This document shows, one piece after another, positions 23,576 through 35,979 of a stretch of DNA of 64,000 bases. Source of the DNA: Kalmusia sp. IMI 367209 (taxonomy: Eukaryota > Ascomycota > Dothideomycetes > Pleosporales > Didymosphaeriaceae). Numbering within the stretch: position 1 is the first letter of the stretch; each line of letters begins with the position of its first letter. The stretch spans positions 1,488,001 through 1,552,000 of the forward strand of contig JAPEUQ010000001.1 in assembly GCA_027946365.1 (NCBI GenBank). Reading direction: 5' to 3'. Made by a program: the position numbers and the translations under genes. The notes beneath the pieces are model-generated. The model was not told where the DNA came from, searched no databases, and saw only the letters and a program-made list of their open reading frames with translations.

Positions 23576-26204
23576 ACCGTTATCTTCCTTACAAGCAGGA
23601 ACCATGATGTGGTTCATTTTCATCAATAAAAATGTTGGCGGGCAATTCCGACCAGTCACAAGCCATCTTCAGTGCACGACTTAGCACAAAGTACGTGTAC
23701 TGCCGACCACCTGCCTGATTAGGCTATTTACGTCCGACCTCATAACATAGTCCTTCCCCAATTGTAGGATGTATAGAGGCCACGATAACGATCGCGCCGG
23801 TAGATAGAGCGGAGAGAACCGTTTGTTAGTCCATTGGCCGAAATGCGTACACGAAAGATAATGCGAAGCAACAGAAAACTTCTGTACATTGTTTGCGTAA
23901 GAGCCGAGCGGGTGGGAGGTCCAATCTTCAGCATTTAGTGTTCCATGTTGCGTGCGAGATGCTTCAAATTAAAATCCCGTTACTTGAGAAGACTTTATAT
24001 TACACGCTCATATCGTTGAGCAGCGTGATCCAGCGATTCCTCACCAATGTATATATCTTGATCTCAGGCGGATTTTTCTTCTAGTCATCTTCGAGCTTGA
24101 TCGCTGACAGGCTGAACTCCTCAACAGGGGTTTGAAGAGTTCCATTTATCGGATCGTGACCTTAGTGAGGAATTCAGCAAGTGTTACAAGTAAAAGGATT
24201 TGTACTAGGTGTTAAACTTTGTTGTCGCTAAGGTCTCTCCCGGTCGTGAGCTGCTCGACATGGTCCCCTCGACGGAGACGATTGAGCGGACTCTCTAAGC
24301 ACTCTTGGACCAATGACTACAGTTGCCTTGCCAGCACCATTACTGAGTGGCACCTTCTTGCTACGGAACGGAAATGGTTACCAGCACAGATAGCAAGTAC
24401 ATTCAACTTCTTTAACGTCCCCACGGTAAGAAGAGATGGTTGTAGTATGAAGAGACGCATTGGTATAAGTGACCCTCACCCAGAGGGAATAGCGGAGAGG
24501 ATGATAGCGTTCTAGTGGCTGGAAAAGTAGTAAATATTAGGATCATTACCTGCACATTGTATAGTCCATCCGCTGTTGCAATGAAATAAGGACCGTATCC
24601 CAATGACAGTGTCTGTGGTGACGAGCTAAACTGAAAGACATTTCACATTGAGCGAGTAAAGTGAAGAACGATCGAACCGGCTCTGTCGATGTGGTCACCA
24701 AATCAGGTCGAGGGTTAAGGCAGAAACATTTAGGAGAGGATTCTTCTTTTTCGCATACGAGTCTGGGGTTATTTTCTCTTCTTACAGATAAAAGAAAAAG
24801 GCCTCACAACTCGGTCAACGCAAGGCATAGCTTTTCTTGCAGCTGGTATCCATCCCTACGAGGTGATCCCAAAAGGTATACAACTTGGCTTTGATTTACC
24901 GTAGAGTCGAGATCTGAGGGTTATGCTACCGCTAGTGGTACCGATGGGAAGTATAGGCAAGCACTGCAGAGGTAGTGAAGTCGTGTCTTGCATCATCTAC
25001 TAATTGAAGCTGACCTCATACCTGTTTCGCGGCATCAGATTGGCCCACCAGTGTTGATATAGCCCTCGAATACTGCGCCCTACGCTACAATAGCGAAAAC
25101 TCTCAATCTTTTGCTTCGCGCGAGATACTAAGGCATAAAATCTTGCTATGTACCAGTTCGCATTGGGTTCGCCAACTAGACTAGCATGTATCGTGTAATG
25201 CTTTCTGAAAGTGTTCGCGCTGAGGAGACTGGTGTCGGAGTTGTATCGCTGTGTGAGAATATGTAAATTTGAGAACATAGACAAACAAGAAGGCGGTCGC
25301 TGAGCTATGCGTTGGCCTTGTACCTCGCGAGGAAGGTATCAAAAGACCACTTCCCGCTTTCTACACTAGAGATATCCCTCCATAATATTGTGCGCGCCGC
25401 TCTGTTGCATTAAAATGGCGTATCGTTGCGGGCGGATGTCGGGTGTCGGGTATCGGGTTGCAGGAACGTGAATTTGCGAGGCTGTGATCTGGCGTTCGTA
25501 GAGGCGCTAATCTGTTTACGTGTAGTAGCTAATTCACCGTTTACGGGATATCGAGAAACTCTAACTGACCTTTTATAGGATTCTAGACGGCGGAGCGGAC
25601 ATGAAAGCCATTTCTCAATGTCCAATGGTTGTACGTGCTAAATGGGTATTGTATGGATAATCCATAGGTTGACAAGACATTATTAGATAGGGCTCGCAAG
25701 ACAGACTAACGGGAACAGATCTTGCCAGAGATTAGCGATCACACCAAATGAATACTATTACTTTTCGAAGCTAAAATGAAAAAGAAAGAGTGGCGGTGAA
25801 GTAGGCCAAAAAGGCGATAGAACGTTTCAGCTCCCGAAATGGACAGACCAAGCCGATGTCCGCGAATTCCTACGATATCGAGACGAACCCAATTGGCGAC
25901 CCTACAATGCCGTACCTTGCAGCTCCAAGACTGATCTTACGTGCCACAGTGCACGCGTTTGCTGCGCCGATTTTCGGCAGTTCAGCCAATGGGAGGTTCG
26001 GGGCCAGGAGGCCTTAAGCTACGTGATTGGTGCACAGTGTCCGAAGGAAGTCTTCGGACATTTGGCGACAGACTCCGACAACTTTCCTCGCCCACTGCGG
26101 TGCGAAGTGTACAATCGGGGCAAATGGAGGCGGACTTCCAAGACCATGTGGCGGGACTGCGACGGAGTTGCGTTTGCCTTACGACTCGAGCGAGAGCGAA
26201 GGGG

Positions 26205-26213
26205 TATTATAAG
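26205..26213 (+). promoter_or_regulatory. possible TATA element upstream of BYS1 gene
   Basis: tattataag lies about 160 nt before the start codon at 26373. A second AT-rich candidate (taatatac, near 26310) is closer. Neither can be preferred by eye. Confidence 0.25.
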
Positions 26214-26372
26214 TGAGGAGCCGCAAGGCGCTACACACAAGTTCCACACCCTACAGTTCAGACAGCTTTCTCTTCCTGCATTTCGCAATAATTCAACAGT
26301 CACTCCCTTAATATACGGTCATTACTCGAGGCTCCATTCTCTGTACATCACATTCTATTTTACTACTTCAAT

Positions 26373-26888
26373 ATGCGTTTCACTATCGCCGCTCTCTCCG
26401 CCCTCGTTGCGTCCGCAGCCGCAGTAGGCAAAGCCGTCGTCAAGAACAACAGCCAAGATACTATTTACGTCTGGTCTGTTGGTGCAGAAATCAGCGAGAA
26501 GCAGACTGTCGAGCCTGGTACGTTGCACTCCCCTACTGTCGAGGAATGATAAGCTGACTCAGTCATAGGCAAATCATGGTCCGAGAAGCTTCACACCGAT
26601 GAGACGACTGGTGGTATCGCCATCAAGATCACTACCAAGGACGACGGTATCTTCAACGGCGCACCGCAGCAGATCTTCGCGTACAACTTGGTCGATGACG
26701 CAGTCTGGTACGACTTGAGCACGGTTGACGGCAACCCGTTCGAGGGAGAGCACATTACTGTTACCAACCGCCGCAACCCAACTATTGACTGGCCCCAGGG
26801 CACCAACCCTGGTGAGGAATTCAGCCAGATCAAGTCTGGTGATAAGGAGAAGGATGTTGTGTTCCTTGTTGGCGCGTCCGAAGAGTAA
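26373..26888 (+). CDS. secreted BYS1-domain protein
   Basis: Small secreted protein of the BYS1 family, named from a Blastomyces yeast-phase-specific protein; a thaumatin-like beta fold is expected. The molecular role is unknown. Two exons, 26373-26517 and 26569-26888, with a 51-nt intron (GTACGT...AGCTGAC...ATAG), give 154 residues. Seen directly: a signal peptide, MRFTIAALSALVASAAA, cut near residue 17; the family opening KAVVKNNSQDTIYVWSVG; then VEPGKSWSEKLHTDETTGG and GIAIKITT; and the mid-block PQQIFAYNLVDDAVWYDLS. The mature protein has no cysteine, so it is not disulfide-stabilised. The start is the first ATG and gives a clean signal peptide. It is flanked by kilobases of non-coding DNA. 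Confidence 0.92.
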
Positions 26889-28947
26889 TATTCATTGGCG
26901 ATGGCCAGTGCTCTAGAAGAGATACCCGCATTTTCCTACGCCGTTTTGTTTGGCATTTATCTGCATAAGCGTAGCATAGTTTTCGTGTACATTTACTTTC
27001 TTGGGATATCTTTTATGAACCAAAATTGCTATTTATAGACTTACAGGATCTGGCGGAGCAGTAAGGAAACCTGCTCTTACTTAATCACCAGACTAAATCT
27101 CCCTGAATACTATTTTTTTCTGTAGAATATCATTGTCGCTAATATTTCCTACTCAAACCATTGATAAAAACGTGCTAGCGAATGCCAACATTCTTCATTC
27201 AACCTAAAACGCCTGGTGCATATGTGCTAATGCTTGCCATGTTTCGAAAGTCACCATCTAAGGTGCCGACTAACCAGGAAAATTGTTTTCAGAAATTACA
27301 ACTAAGGAGCTGCACATACTAGCGATGAAACTCAACTTTTAATTCTCCCATCGAGCTTCATTTGCAGAGATTTTCGCATTGAAGCTGTCTTGGAAAAGTA
27401 CCGTTGTTGCTAGCTTTTCGAGCCCGTGTCGTATTACATAATCAATTCTTGAGGTACATTAAACTCAAAATCCAGAGCTGTGATGCTTGACAATAATCAT
27501 TCGGCGGCGTCATGCATGTATTTGGGGGCTTGGGCGTGGGAATTCATCCGAGCTTCGGTCGCGGAGATTGATTGCAAGGCTGAAAGAACATTGACGATTA
27601 GGCGGGAAGCCTCTAAATCCTCTTATATTCCCATTAGCGCAACAAGGCTGAAGGCCAGCGTATACTCCAGCGGGGCGGAATCTGTGTGCGCCTCCGCCAC
27701 ATAATCATCATCTTCGTCTACGACCAGTGATTTCTTATGTCTGTTATCGCGCGGTTTCAAGTCAGGTCAAACCATCCTGTATCAGATTGCCTTGTAGGCT
27801 ATCTTGCAGGTAAGCTCACATAGAAGTCTGCGCCTCCACAAACAAGTTTCATAGTCGTTGCACTCATCACTGCCAGTAGCATGTAGCCTATTTCAAAGAT
27901 AGTAGTGGTTCCACTTCTGCTTTTTTCTTTGTAAAACGTAAAAGGCGCGTTATAGGACGCAACTTATATATTATTACACACACTCGTCATGTTACTCAAT
28001 GAGTAAGAATAAACTTTTTTAGGTAATGCCCTTTTCCCCAAATATATGACTAAGCTTGCTCGGTGTAGTGATATCATGTTTATGCTGATTGACAATGCCA
28101 GTATCAAACGGCCTCTATTTACTCGCATCTACAATATAATTACTTTACAGTAGGGCGTATGGTATTCCATATGATAAAGTTAAAATCGTGAAAAAACAGC
28201 ATTAAAAGGTAGGGATAGATTAAGTGTATCTTATCTGAAGACGTATAAAAGATAGAAGAGTATATTTGGAGAAGTCACAGCGGTACATGGGGCAGTGTCT
28301 AGTAAGGACATGGTCATAAAAAGCACGAAAGATGCTTCCTAACACTGTTGCATACCTCTATATTAAGACTCCCAAAAGCAACACGAAAATATACAAAGTA
28401 GAGCAATATCTACATGATGTTCTATTTATGAGCACCATGCTAATGTCGGATACACATGTACTTTCTAGAATAGATACCCATAATACTCCATAGTCCCAAT
28501 AATAGACCGCGTAGTCTCAATCAATTGTTGACACTCAACAAATTTCAGTCATAGGTAATGATTCAGAACATTCACGGCTTCCACAAAGTGACAAAAACCA
28601 ACTCGCAACAGTACAATCGCGCAGCTTCGTAACTAAGAATGTTCTCATTGTAAAGATGAATTCGGCAACTGCAACCTAACTTCCCAACACCCACAGAAAC
28701 AGGCTCAGCTTCGAAAAGAGCGCGTCCAGCAAAACGAGCAAGATACATCAAGATACAACACTCTAGTAATGACCGTACCCTGCGGCTACACTAACGAGCA
28801 CACCTCGTTCACCTAGGAACACGCGTATCGATGCAAGCAGCAAAGCTGTACCTGTCATTTCTCACTGAGCCTTATCAGTCAGAGTTGTTGTATGACGCAC
28901 GTAGGTACCGACCTTTTAACGCTGCTCGCAGAGGCCTATGTAGCATC
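26889..28947. other. AT-rich convergent gap, no supported gene
   Basis: About 2 kb between the BYS1 gene and the small cysteine-rich gene, which point toward each other. The central part (about 27.9-28.6 kb) is visibly AT-rich with many stop codons in all frames. No repeat ends, tRNA or coding motif is recognised. Degraded repetitive DNA is possible but not shown. Confidence 0.4.
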
Positions 28948-29252
28948 CTAGTTGGGGACGCATTTGCCCGTAGCGCAGTTGCAGTGCGCATTGTAATCCG
29001 GGCAGTTCTCCTCTGCCTTCCATTTACCTCCGTAGCAAATCATCTTTCTCGAGCGTTAGCCATTTGCGCTCAAGTCAGTGGGACACAACCTGTGGGTTGG
29101 AAACGTACGACATGGCCTCCATTGTCTTCGCATCCCCTCACGGCCTCGTTGGGGCATTTTTTCCCGCTCCGGGCATGGCATTCTACCGCTGGGGTGAGTG
29201 TAGCTGCGGAGACGGAGCAGGCGAGGAGGAGGAGGGCGATGAAGGTCTTCAT
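28948..29252 (-). CDS. small secreted cysteine-rich protein, effector-like
   Basis: No family recognised. Exon 1 is 29252-29109 (48 codons) and exon 2 is 29043-28948 (31 codons plus stop). They are joined in phase 0 by a 65-nt intron (GTACGT donor, GCTAAC branch site, AAAG acceptor), giving 79 residues. Seen directly: a 16-residue signal peptide, MKTFIALLLLACSVSA, and a mature chain with eight cysteines (residues 25, 33, 41, 51, 62, 69, 71, 76), spacing x7, x7, x9, x10, x6, x1, x4. An even number suggests four disulfides. Without splicing the frame ends after 60 codons with only four mature cysteines, so the intron is preferred. A TATA box (ATAAAAG) lies about 100 nt upstream. Size, signal and cysteines fit an apoplastic effector or antimicrobial protein; function is inferred only. 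Confidence 0.75.
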
Positions 29253-31252
29253 GGCTAAGGATATCTGTGGTAAAAGATGTATTGTAGACGGGTTCGGAGA
29301 GAGAGTATGTTTGATGATGGGATGAATTGAAAGGCGGCAGAGACGGGGCTGCTTTTATGTTCATCTTTCCCTCTCGTCAGCCTTACGCTGCGGGCCCTTT
29401 CCCCGTTCACGATTTCCTCTAGCACTTCTCGCGCAGTAGTCTCACCTCGGTCGTACATGTGCGCGCTTTCGACGATGGCGGTGTATTGAGGCTGTCCATA
29501 CCATCCGGGGCCGTGAGGTCATATTACGCTCAGAGGCAAGGGAGCATAACACTGATCAGCCGCTCGACCTCCTGAGACCATGGGTCGGATACAGGCAGAA
29601 TGTATGGGGCATCAGCTTACACGTTACACGGAGGACTCGAGAGCCTGAGTCTCAGCACAGAAATCCCGTATGACATCGTGATGTACGGCTGGTGTAGGAT
29701 TTACCGGCGTCTAGGAGAACCAGACATGTTTTCATGAGCCCGCGGTGAAACTTGGCACATCCTTCCCGTTTACTTGTCTACGCACTCTAAACATAGATGA
29801 ATTCAGGATAAGGCAGGTGTTGGAATGGCCCCATTTACATAATTTGAATGCAGCAATATACGCGGGCGTTGCGGGGTGTAACACAACGCTAATCATCGTT
29901 TGCCTTTTCCCCTCCTCATGGAAGCGGAAAGTCTCGACTCATCGATCGGCGAAAGAAGGAAGAGATTGCTGCTCAGCAGCGCTTTGGGAAGATCTGGTGA
30001 TATGCGTTGAGTAGCATGCGTACAGGAATGTGCCAAGCGTTACACGGGCTCCACATTCACGCTCAGCTTTTGAGCCGCGAACTGCATATAGGCACCTCGG
30101 CGGAGCATTCAAAGTGAACAATTCGAAAATCTCGCGGTGGCAGTAAAATTGAAATCATAATAGATCAGTCTTGCTGAAATGATGCGGTTCTGGGAAAGCG
30201 AAACAGGCAACGAGCAGGGATGGGAATATATTTCGACAGGGCGCTCATCACACATACTCCTGCATATCCAACCCGCTACGGTGAGATTTCAGCTGGAATT
30301 CCAATATAGTCAGTATTTAAGGCCACCAGCCCATTCCCAGTCGCAGTTACTCCCAGATGCCGAATAGTTTGCCAGCCGTACACCGATCATCAAAAAACAA
30401 AAGGTCGTATCGGACCCTCCTAGCTGCTGAATCAAGGCATGTGTGCCATTTATGGGTCAAGAGAGCTAATTTTCCATGGGACAGCATCTCCCGATTCACC
30501 GGCGGGTCGTGCGTTGGCTGATCAAACAAGCTTTCCAGGAGGAGCAAGGTATACGGTGCTTAGCTTGCTAGCCTGTCGATCATTTACATTGAGCCCCAGT
30601 TTGATTCAATCGCTGATGGGGGCCCGTTACTCCGTACCATGCAGCTGCTTTACCGTACCTACGGTAGAATGGGCGGAGCTTCTTCGGACCTATCGAACAT
30701 CATGGACCCCGAAGCGCTACTGGTCGCTTTGGCCAGCAGGCGCAATTTACTTGACTGTAGAGCGCATGATCTCACGGCGTAGAGGCGGTGCACTTCCGGC
30801 CGTGTGGTAGTCGGCGATGACGGCGCAGTAGCTCATGATGCTATGTGATACTTGACGGTCGAGGGGCTTTGCCACATAGCACCCAACGCACTGACACGTC
30901 AAATTGAAAGACTCCCGCCTATCCCAACGCATAAAGGATGATTGCACGATTGGCAAGGACTTAGACCCCATGAATAGCTAGTCTAGCACAGTCCGGTACC
31001 AATTCTCAAACCTCTTCCCACATCGTTCACACTAATGCACTATCACTCAGCCGAGCAAGTCATCATGCAAAAGCTACAAGAAATAGAATTGAACCATGTT
31101 ATGTGAATACGCAAGAAGCTAATCATACCACCTCAGTTATCCTACCTAGCCACCTCCAACCCCAACCCGAGTCCCTCCGTTAATCTCGAATCGCACTTTG
31201 TGAAAGATTTGACCACCATGCACGCTGACACGAAACCTCCCACCTCTCATGC
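29253..31252. other. intergenic region, no supported gene
   Basis: Two kilobases between the cysteine-rich gene promoter and the 3' end of AIM21. Short frames on both strands have no family features. Nothing beyond the TATA box noted at 29352 is seen. Confidence 0.4.
29352..29358 (-). promoter_or_regulatory. TATA box of the small cysteine-rich gene
   Basis: The minus strand reads ATAAAAG about 100 nt before the start codon at 29252, good sequence and spacing for a TATA box. Confidence 0.45.
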
Positions 31253-34200
31253 TCACGCTGCCGCCGCATCATTAGGCACCTCCTCACCCTTGCCCTGCGC
31301 CAATGCCTCCTTGGTCTCCTTCTGAATCTCCGCCTCGAGGCTCTCAGTTTGCTCCAGCGAGACACCACCACCAGGCAACTTATTCTCGATCACGGGCTCA
31401 GCGTCCTCCGGATCGGCAGTGATGGGTTCTGACTTGCCAGCAGTCTCGTCTTTGACGGGCTCATCCGACACTTCGTCGTTGGCTTCGACTGCAGCAGGGA
31501 CAGGCTCGGCGTCCTTGATGGTGGTGGGAGCGAGATCGGCTTCGCCGGGCTCGACATGCTCATCCTTTTCTAGAACATCTTCTGAAGCCTTAGGCTCCTC
31601 GGCGCTGGGGGCAGCTGCCGTCTCTTCAGCGGCAGGCGCAGACGGCTTCAGCGCATCGTGGAGCTTCGCGCTCAACTCGGCAGTCGGAACGTCGACCTCG
31701 CCACTGTCACCAATCTGCCACAGTGTGCCTACGATACCCAGAGATAGAGCTTGGCGTGGCACAGCAACCTCAGCAGTGACGGTTGCCGCGGGTGCAGGCG
31801 ACGCTGTCGGCTTCCGCCTTTGCGGGCCCTTAGCCCTACCTTTCCGGGCATCCTGCAGAGGCTTCGCGGGCTCCTCTTCCTTTTCAGGCTCGGGCTCCTT
31901 GACCTTCGGCGGGCCAAGGCCAAGCTTGCTGTTCAGGTCCTTCAAGAAGCCAGCTTGGAGCGCTGCAATCTTGGATCCACCAGGGCGGGCAGGTACAGGA
32001 GGCTTGGCCTTCGGCTTTGATTCTGCCCCGGCACCCTCATCCGATCCTACCGTAGGTACTTTCTCGGAAGACGCGGTCGAAGGTTTACTGGGGCGAACGG
32101 GAACTTGAGGCTTTGGTCGGCCTGGAAGGACGGGGGCCTTCTTATCGACCGGTGAGACCTCCTTTGTGTTCTGGGGCCGGGCGGGAATATTAGGTCTAGC
32201 AGGAATCGACGGCTTATCCGCGACAGGAGAGTCGTCTGCGTACTCGTTTGTCTCTGGTGTTTGAGGAGCGCTGACGGTGGTTTCCAATTTGAAATGATCC
32301 GGAGTGTCTTCCCAAATATCTTGGCTAGGGAAACGATGTTGTATGCCGGGGCGACCAGAACCGGAAACCTTATCTAGATGTTTGTTGGCGAATTTCTTGG
32401 TGTGCTCTGACAAAAATGACTGCTGGTCCTCTTTTGTAATGGTCTCTTTGCGCTCTTGTTCAGCCTGTGGTTTCTCGAACACATCGGCAGCGTCAGCCTC
32501 ATGTTCTGCAGTCTTGGGTTCATCTGGAGCTTGAGGTGCATCCACAGTCGTTTCGAGATGATGACTGCTGGGGCTATCTTCCCACACGTCTTGGCTCGGG
32601 AAGTGGTGACGAGCAAGGTCGGGACGCTTTTTGATTTTGTCGACAGGCGATTTGGCCTTCTTTGTAGCGTCGTCGTCTTCTGGGAATAGAGGCTCATACT
32701 CTTTCATCGAATCCAGAGGTGTGCCACCCCTGTCAAACTGCGGTGGACTTTGAATATGTCGTCCTGCATTAGCCGAGTTGCTATTTCTGCTAGAACTCCT
32801 GCTATGAGTACGGCTATGAGTGCGTTGCTTGGTGATATAGGCCGGGGTGCCATCCTCGTTGATAGTGTACTCGGCGCTACCACGACGCTCCAGCTCAGGT
32901 GAGATGGCGGGCTGCCTCCACTCGGCATTGGCATTCTTTTTGATTTCGTCGGAAGCAAGGATGGGAGTGCCATAGCCTCGTTCCGAAACCCAGCCGCCCT
33001 CTTCGTCCGTATTGCCTCCCCTTCGACCAAGATCATGGGTTGGTGGGTCGTAGCCACCGCCACCGATCTTGCTTGTACGACGAGAGGGGTGATCGATGTG
33101 AATGACGTCCTCTCCAACTTCACTTTCGTTGGTTTTCTGCTTTGTGAGAGCATCGGCAGGGAAATTTGCCTGGCGCAGAGGAGACTCGACAACGGGAGCA
33201 GTCTTGTCACTTATTGAAGCGGGGCGACCTGATGACTGGGGTCTTGGGGAAGCCATGCGTGACGCATATTCCTCAGTCGCCATGTACCCGATCTGCTCGT
33301 CAGGAGTACTGACGGCTTCCCTGGAAGTACCTGTTGTTCACATTAGTATCTCAGCCATAGGCTGGCACTAGGACCGTCAAAAGCGTACCCATCCCGATCC
33401 CCTGGGCACCTGCGGTGCGCACGAGCTTGTCGAGCTTATCCGTTCCCCAATGATAATCCTTCCTGTTCTCTTGAATATGCGGACCGTACTCGCCAGCCTT
33501 CTCGCGTTTCAAATCTTCTGGGTGCTTCGCATACCACTTCTGCTCGAACTCAGTGTTGCCGATCTTTCCGTGGCCATGTAACCCATAGCTGCCGGGAGGA
33601 CCGTGAAAAATCTCGCGGCCGCTCTTAGTCCTACTATGGTGGCGGGGCTTGTCTCCCTTATTGAAGAATCCGATTCCAGTCGACACTCCTTGGTCATATG
33701 GCGAGGGAGTAGGCGCCTGCACGTCTCCAGCATTTGGGTACATGGGTACCTGGACACCAATCTCAGGAATGCCGTGCTCATCCACCTCATCTTTGTATAT
33801 CGAGCTAGGGCGCGAGGATACTGAGCGGCTGGAGTCTCCTGACGGCTTCGCTTCGGGAGCCAGCTTGCCGAAGCCAGCAGCAGCAGCTTGCTCTGAGTCG
33901 GTGCGCGTCACCGTCTGGATCCTGCTCTTCGCGGTGGAATTCGGGAGCGAAGCCGTGGGCGCATAGAGAGGCAAGTCGCCAGCTACCTGCTTCGTCTGCT
34001 CGGGGGCCTGGCTCTGGTTCGTGAGCGTCTTGGAGAGGTCCTCGAAGCTGGCGTACTCTGAGCCCTCCTCGCCGAGCGATGGCAGACTGACGCTAGGCGG
34101 GCGGGCAGGCACCTCAACACTAGATTGGAGTCTTTGTGGGGCTGTCCATTGTGCAGAAATGACGGGTCGTTGAGGGGAGATCGAGCGAAAGCCTCCCGGT

Positions 34201-34330
34201 TGGGAGAGACGGAGCGATCGACGCCACGCTTCGGACGCGGGGGAATCTTGGGGACGTCCATATGGGCGGAACCGGGAGTCGAGTTCTGAGCTCGCGACGG
34301 ACGCGGCGGTATCGTCGGCGGGGCAGACAT
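31253..34330 (-). CDS. AIM21: Aim21-like actin-patch regulator
   Basis: Long disordered Pro/Glu-rich protein matching fungal 'altered inheritance of mitochondria protein 21'; in yeast Aim21 with Tda2 works with actin capping protein at endocytic patches. Exons on the minus strand: 34330-34164, 34119-33389 and 33330-31253; 991 residues in this model. Seen directly: an N-terminal Pro-rich start (MSAPPTIPPRPS, DVPKIPPRPKR), the conserved SVSLPSLGEEGSEYASFEDL, a block around NTEFEQKWYAKHPEDLKREK, two copies of FPSQD[VI]WED[ST]P followed by LETTV[DS]APQ, then PARP/PVRP proline motifs and an acidic C-terminus. The 58-nt second intron (ACTAAT branch, ACAG) is secure. The first junction is doubtful: a 44-nt GTCATT...CTAG segment restores frame, but its donor is weak and it has no clear branch point, so a one-base sequence error is the alternative. 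Confidence 0.85.
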
Positions 34331-35979
34331 TGTGAGTATGTAGTATTAAAGCGGATGTGTCGGTAGAAATGATATGGAGGTGTAGCTGCCAAGCTCGTGA
34401 CATGTCAGTGAGGCTCTGCAGCAATTGAATGCTTGAAACGCAGCTTGTGAGATAAGCACGCAATCGAGCGAATCGACGCCAGGAATTCCCTGGCCGCAAG
34501 AGCTCAACGTCTGCGCCGGCGCTCTCGGTACTGGAGATGCGGCCAGCACTCAGCCGGCCAATGAGGGACGCGCAGACAGAGCAACTTTGACGTTGCGTAT
34601 CAGACAAAGCGGGAGACGTCACCAACTCACCTCGGATTGCGCAATTGGGCGCCGTCGGTTCAGCAAAGAGCAATTACAACCTCAAGGGGGGGGATCAAAA
34701 TGGAAAAAGACGCAAACAGTTGGCCTGGCTGAAGCGATCGTGAGCTTAAGTACGGGTACGCAGGGCGACCCGCAAATGATGCAAAGCTCAAGCCCTGGCG
34801 CTTTGAACGTGCATGCAGAAATCGACCACCCTGCAAAACAAGAAAAGCCCCGCTACCCCGGCCGCAAACGCAAACGCCATTCGCCGACGAGCTGTACGGA
34901 ATTCCTTACAGGGGGCCATCAATACACGCGCCAATACCGCGTCTCGGATTACGCCTGAGAGCTGTGGAACTCGAAAGCCGCTGACCTCCACTCTACAGAT
35001 ACAAATGCCAAGCGTCCAGCGGCGATGATACGCATGTGCTTTCACGAAAAAGCCAAGTCCTCAGCTGATCTTCTTTCACATGTATAGCGAGGGCCCTTTG
35101 GATTTCAGCTCTCCGTTGCAATAAGGCTGAGGCATTTCTGCAAGCATGTACTGCAGCTGAGCAGTTTCTTCGCTGCCATGCTTCCACCCACTACGCCACT
35201 CTTCGCTAGCGCTCCCCGCGCCTGATCACCTGGCAAGCAAGCCGTTCCTGGGCCCGTCCAGCCATTCATCGTCATTTGCCATCGCTAAATTTGCCTTCTC
35301 GTGACATGTCGCAGCAAGCGTCAGGTCCGCGGTAGGGGACCGTTTGCCAATTGAATGGGAACATGGGTTGTGCGCAAGACATCGTGGCCTCGCAGACCAG
35401 ATGGAGGTGTGCTGGTTCCATGTTACTATAACATCATTTCGAAGACCATCTACCATTTCTTAATCCAAAAGCAAAGTAGGTCATTGTTGGAGCTTGATCG
35501 AGACTTTGGTGTGATGTCGTGAGGCTAGAGCTTGGAAGATCATCAATTGCTTCCCGCCGTCATGGGGGACGCCATGCAAGCATTACGTAGCTCCTCCAAG
35601 CGAACAGGACATCATTCGACATCACGCAAACTACCCAGCAAGTCCCGCATGCAAACTAAGAAACATGCATGTCCATGGAATGAATCAATTGCTGCGTTCC
35701 AAGGCTGAAGACCTGACCAACACCGTCTTTTCGAGCAATCCTGCCCTAACAAAAACGCCTGTCGACTGATGCTACAAGAAAAGTTGAAATCGTCATCTCG
35801 AGAAATATCTCACAATCGTTGGATCCAGAATAATGGGCCACCCAGAGATGCTCCTATCCCATTGCACTGTAGGAGCTCCTCTCCATCAATTGTGCGAATG
35901 CTGTTCCATCACAAACTTCACAGCTGTCCCTTCGCACTATATCCACTAACTTGGGTATGCACCCATCCAAATGGGGCCC
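34331..35979. other. intergenic, AIM21 promoter side
   Basis: About 1.6 kb between the AIM21 start and the TVP18 stop. It includes the AIM21 promoter and TVP18 3' region. A G-run (34686-34692) and scattered short frames are the only features seen. Confidence 0.4.

Larger units (their letters stand above)
23462..26372. other. gene-poor divergent region between S1 nuclease and BYS1 gene
   Basis: About 2.9 kb with no supported gene. The DNA is mostly AT-rich with short, mutually overlapping frames. Both ends are promoters, for the nuclease (minus) and the BYS1 gene (plus). It could hold degenerated repeats, but no terminal repeats or transposase motifs were recognised. Confidence 0.4.

Noticed and set aside
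26023..26427. 134-codon plus-strand frame over the BYS1 promoter and start
   Set aside because: Overlaps the BYS1 start in another frame and has no signal or motif; the BYS1 reading is clearly the gene.
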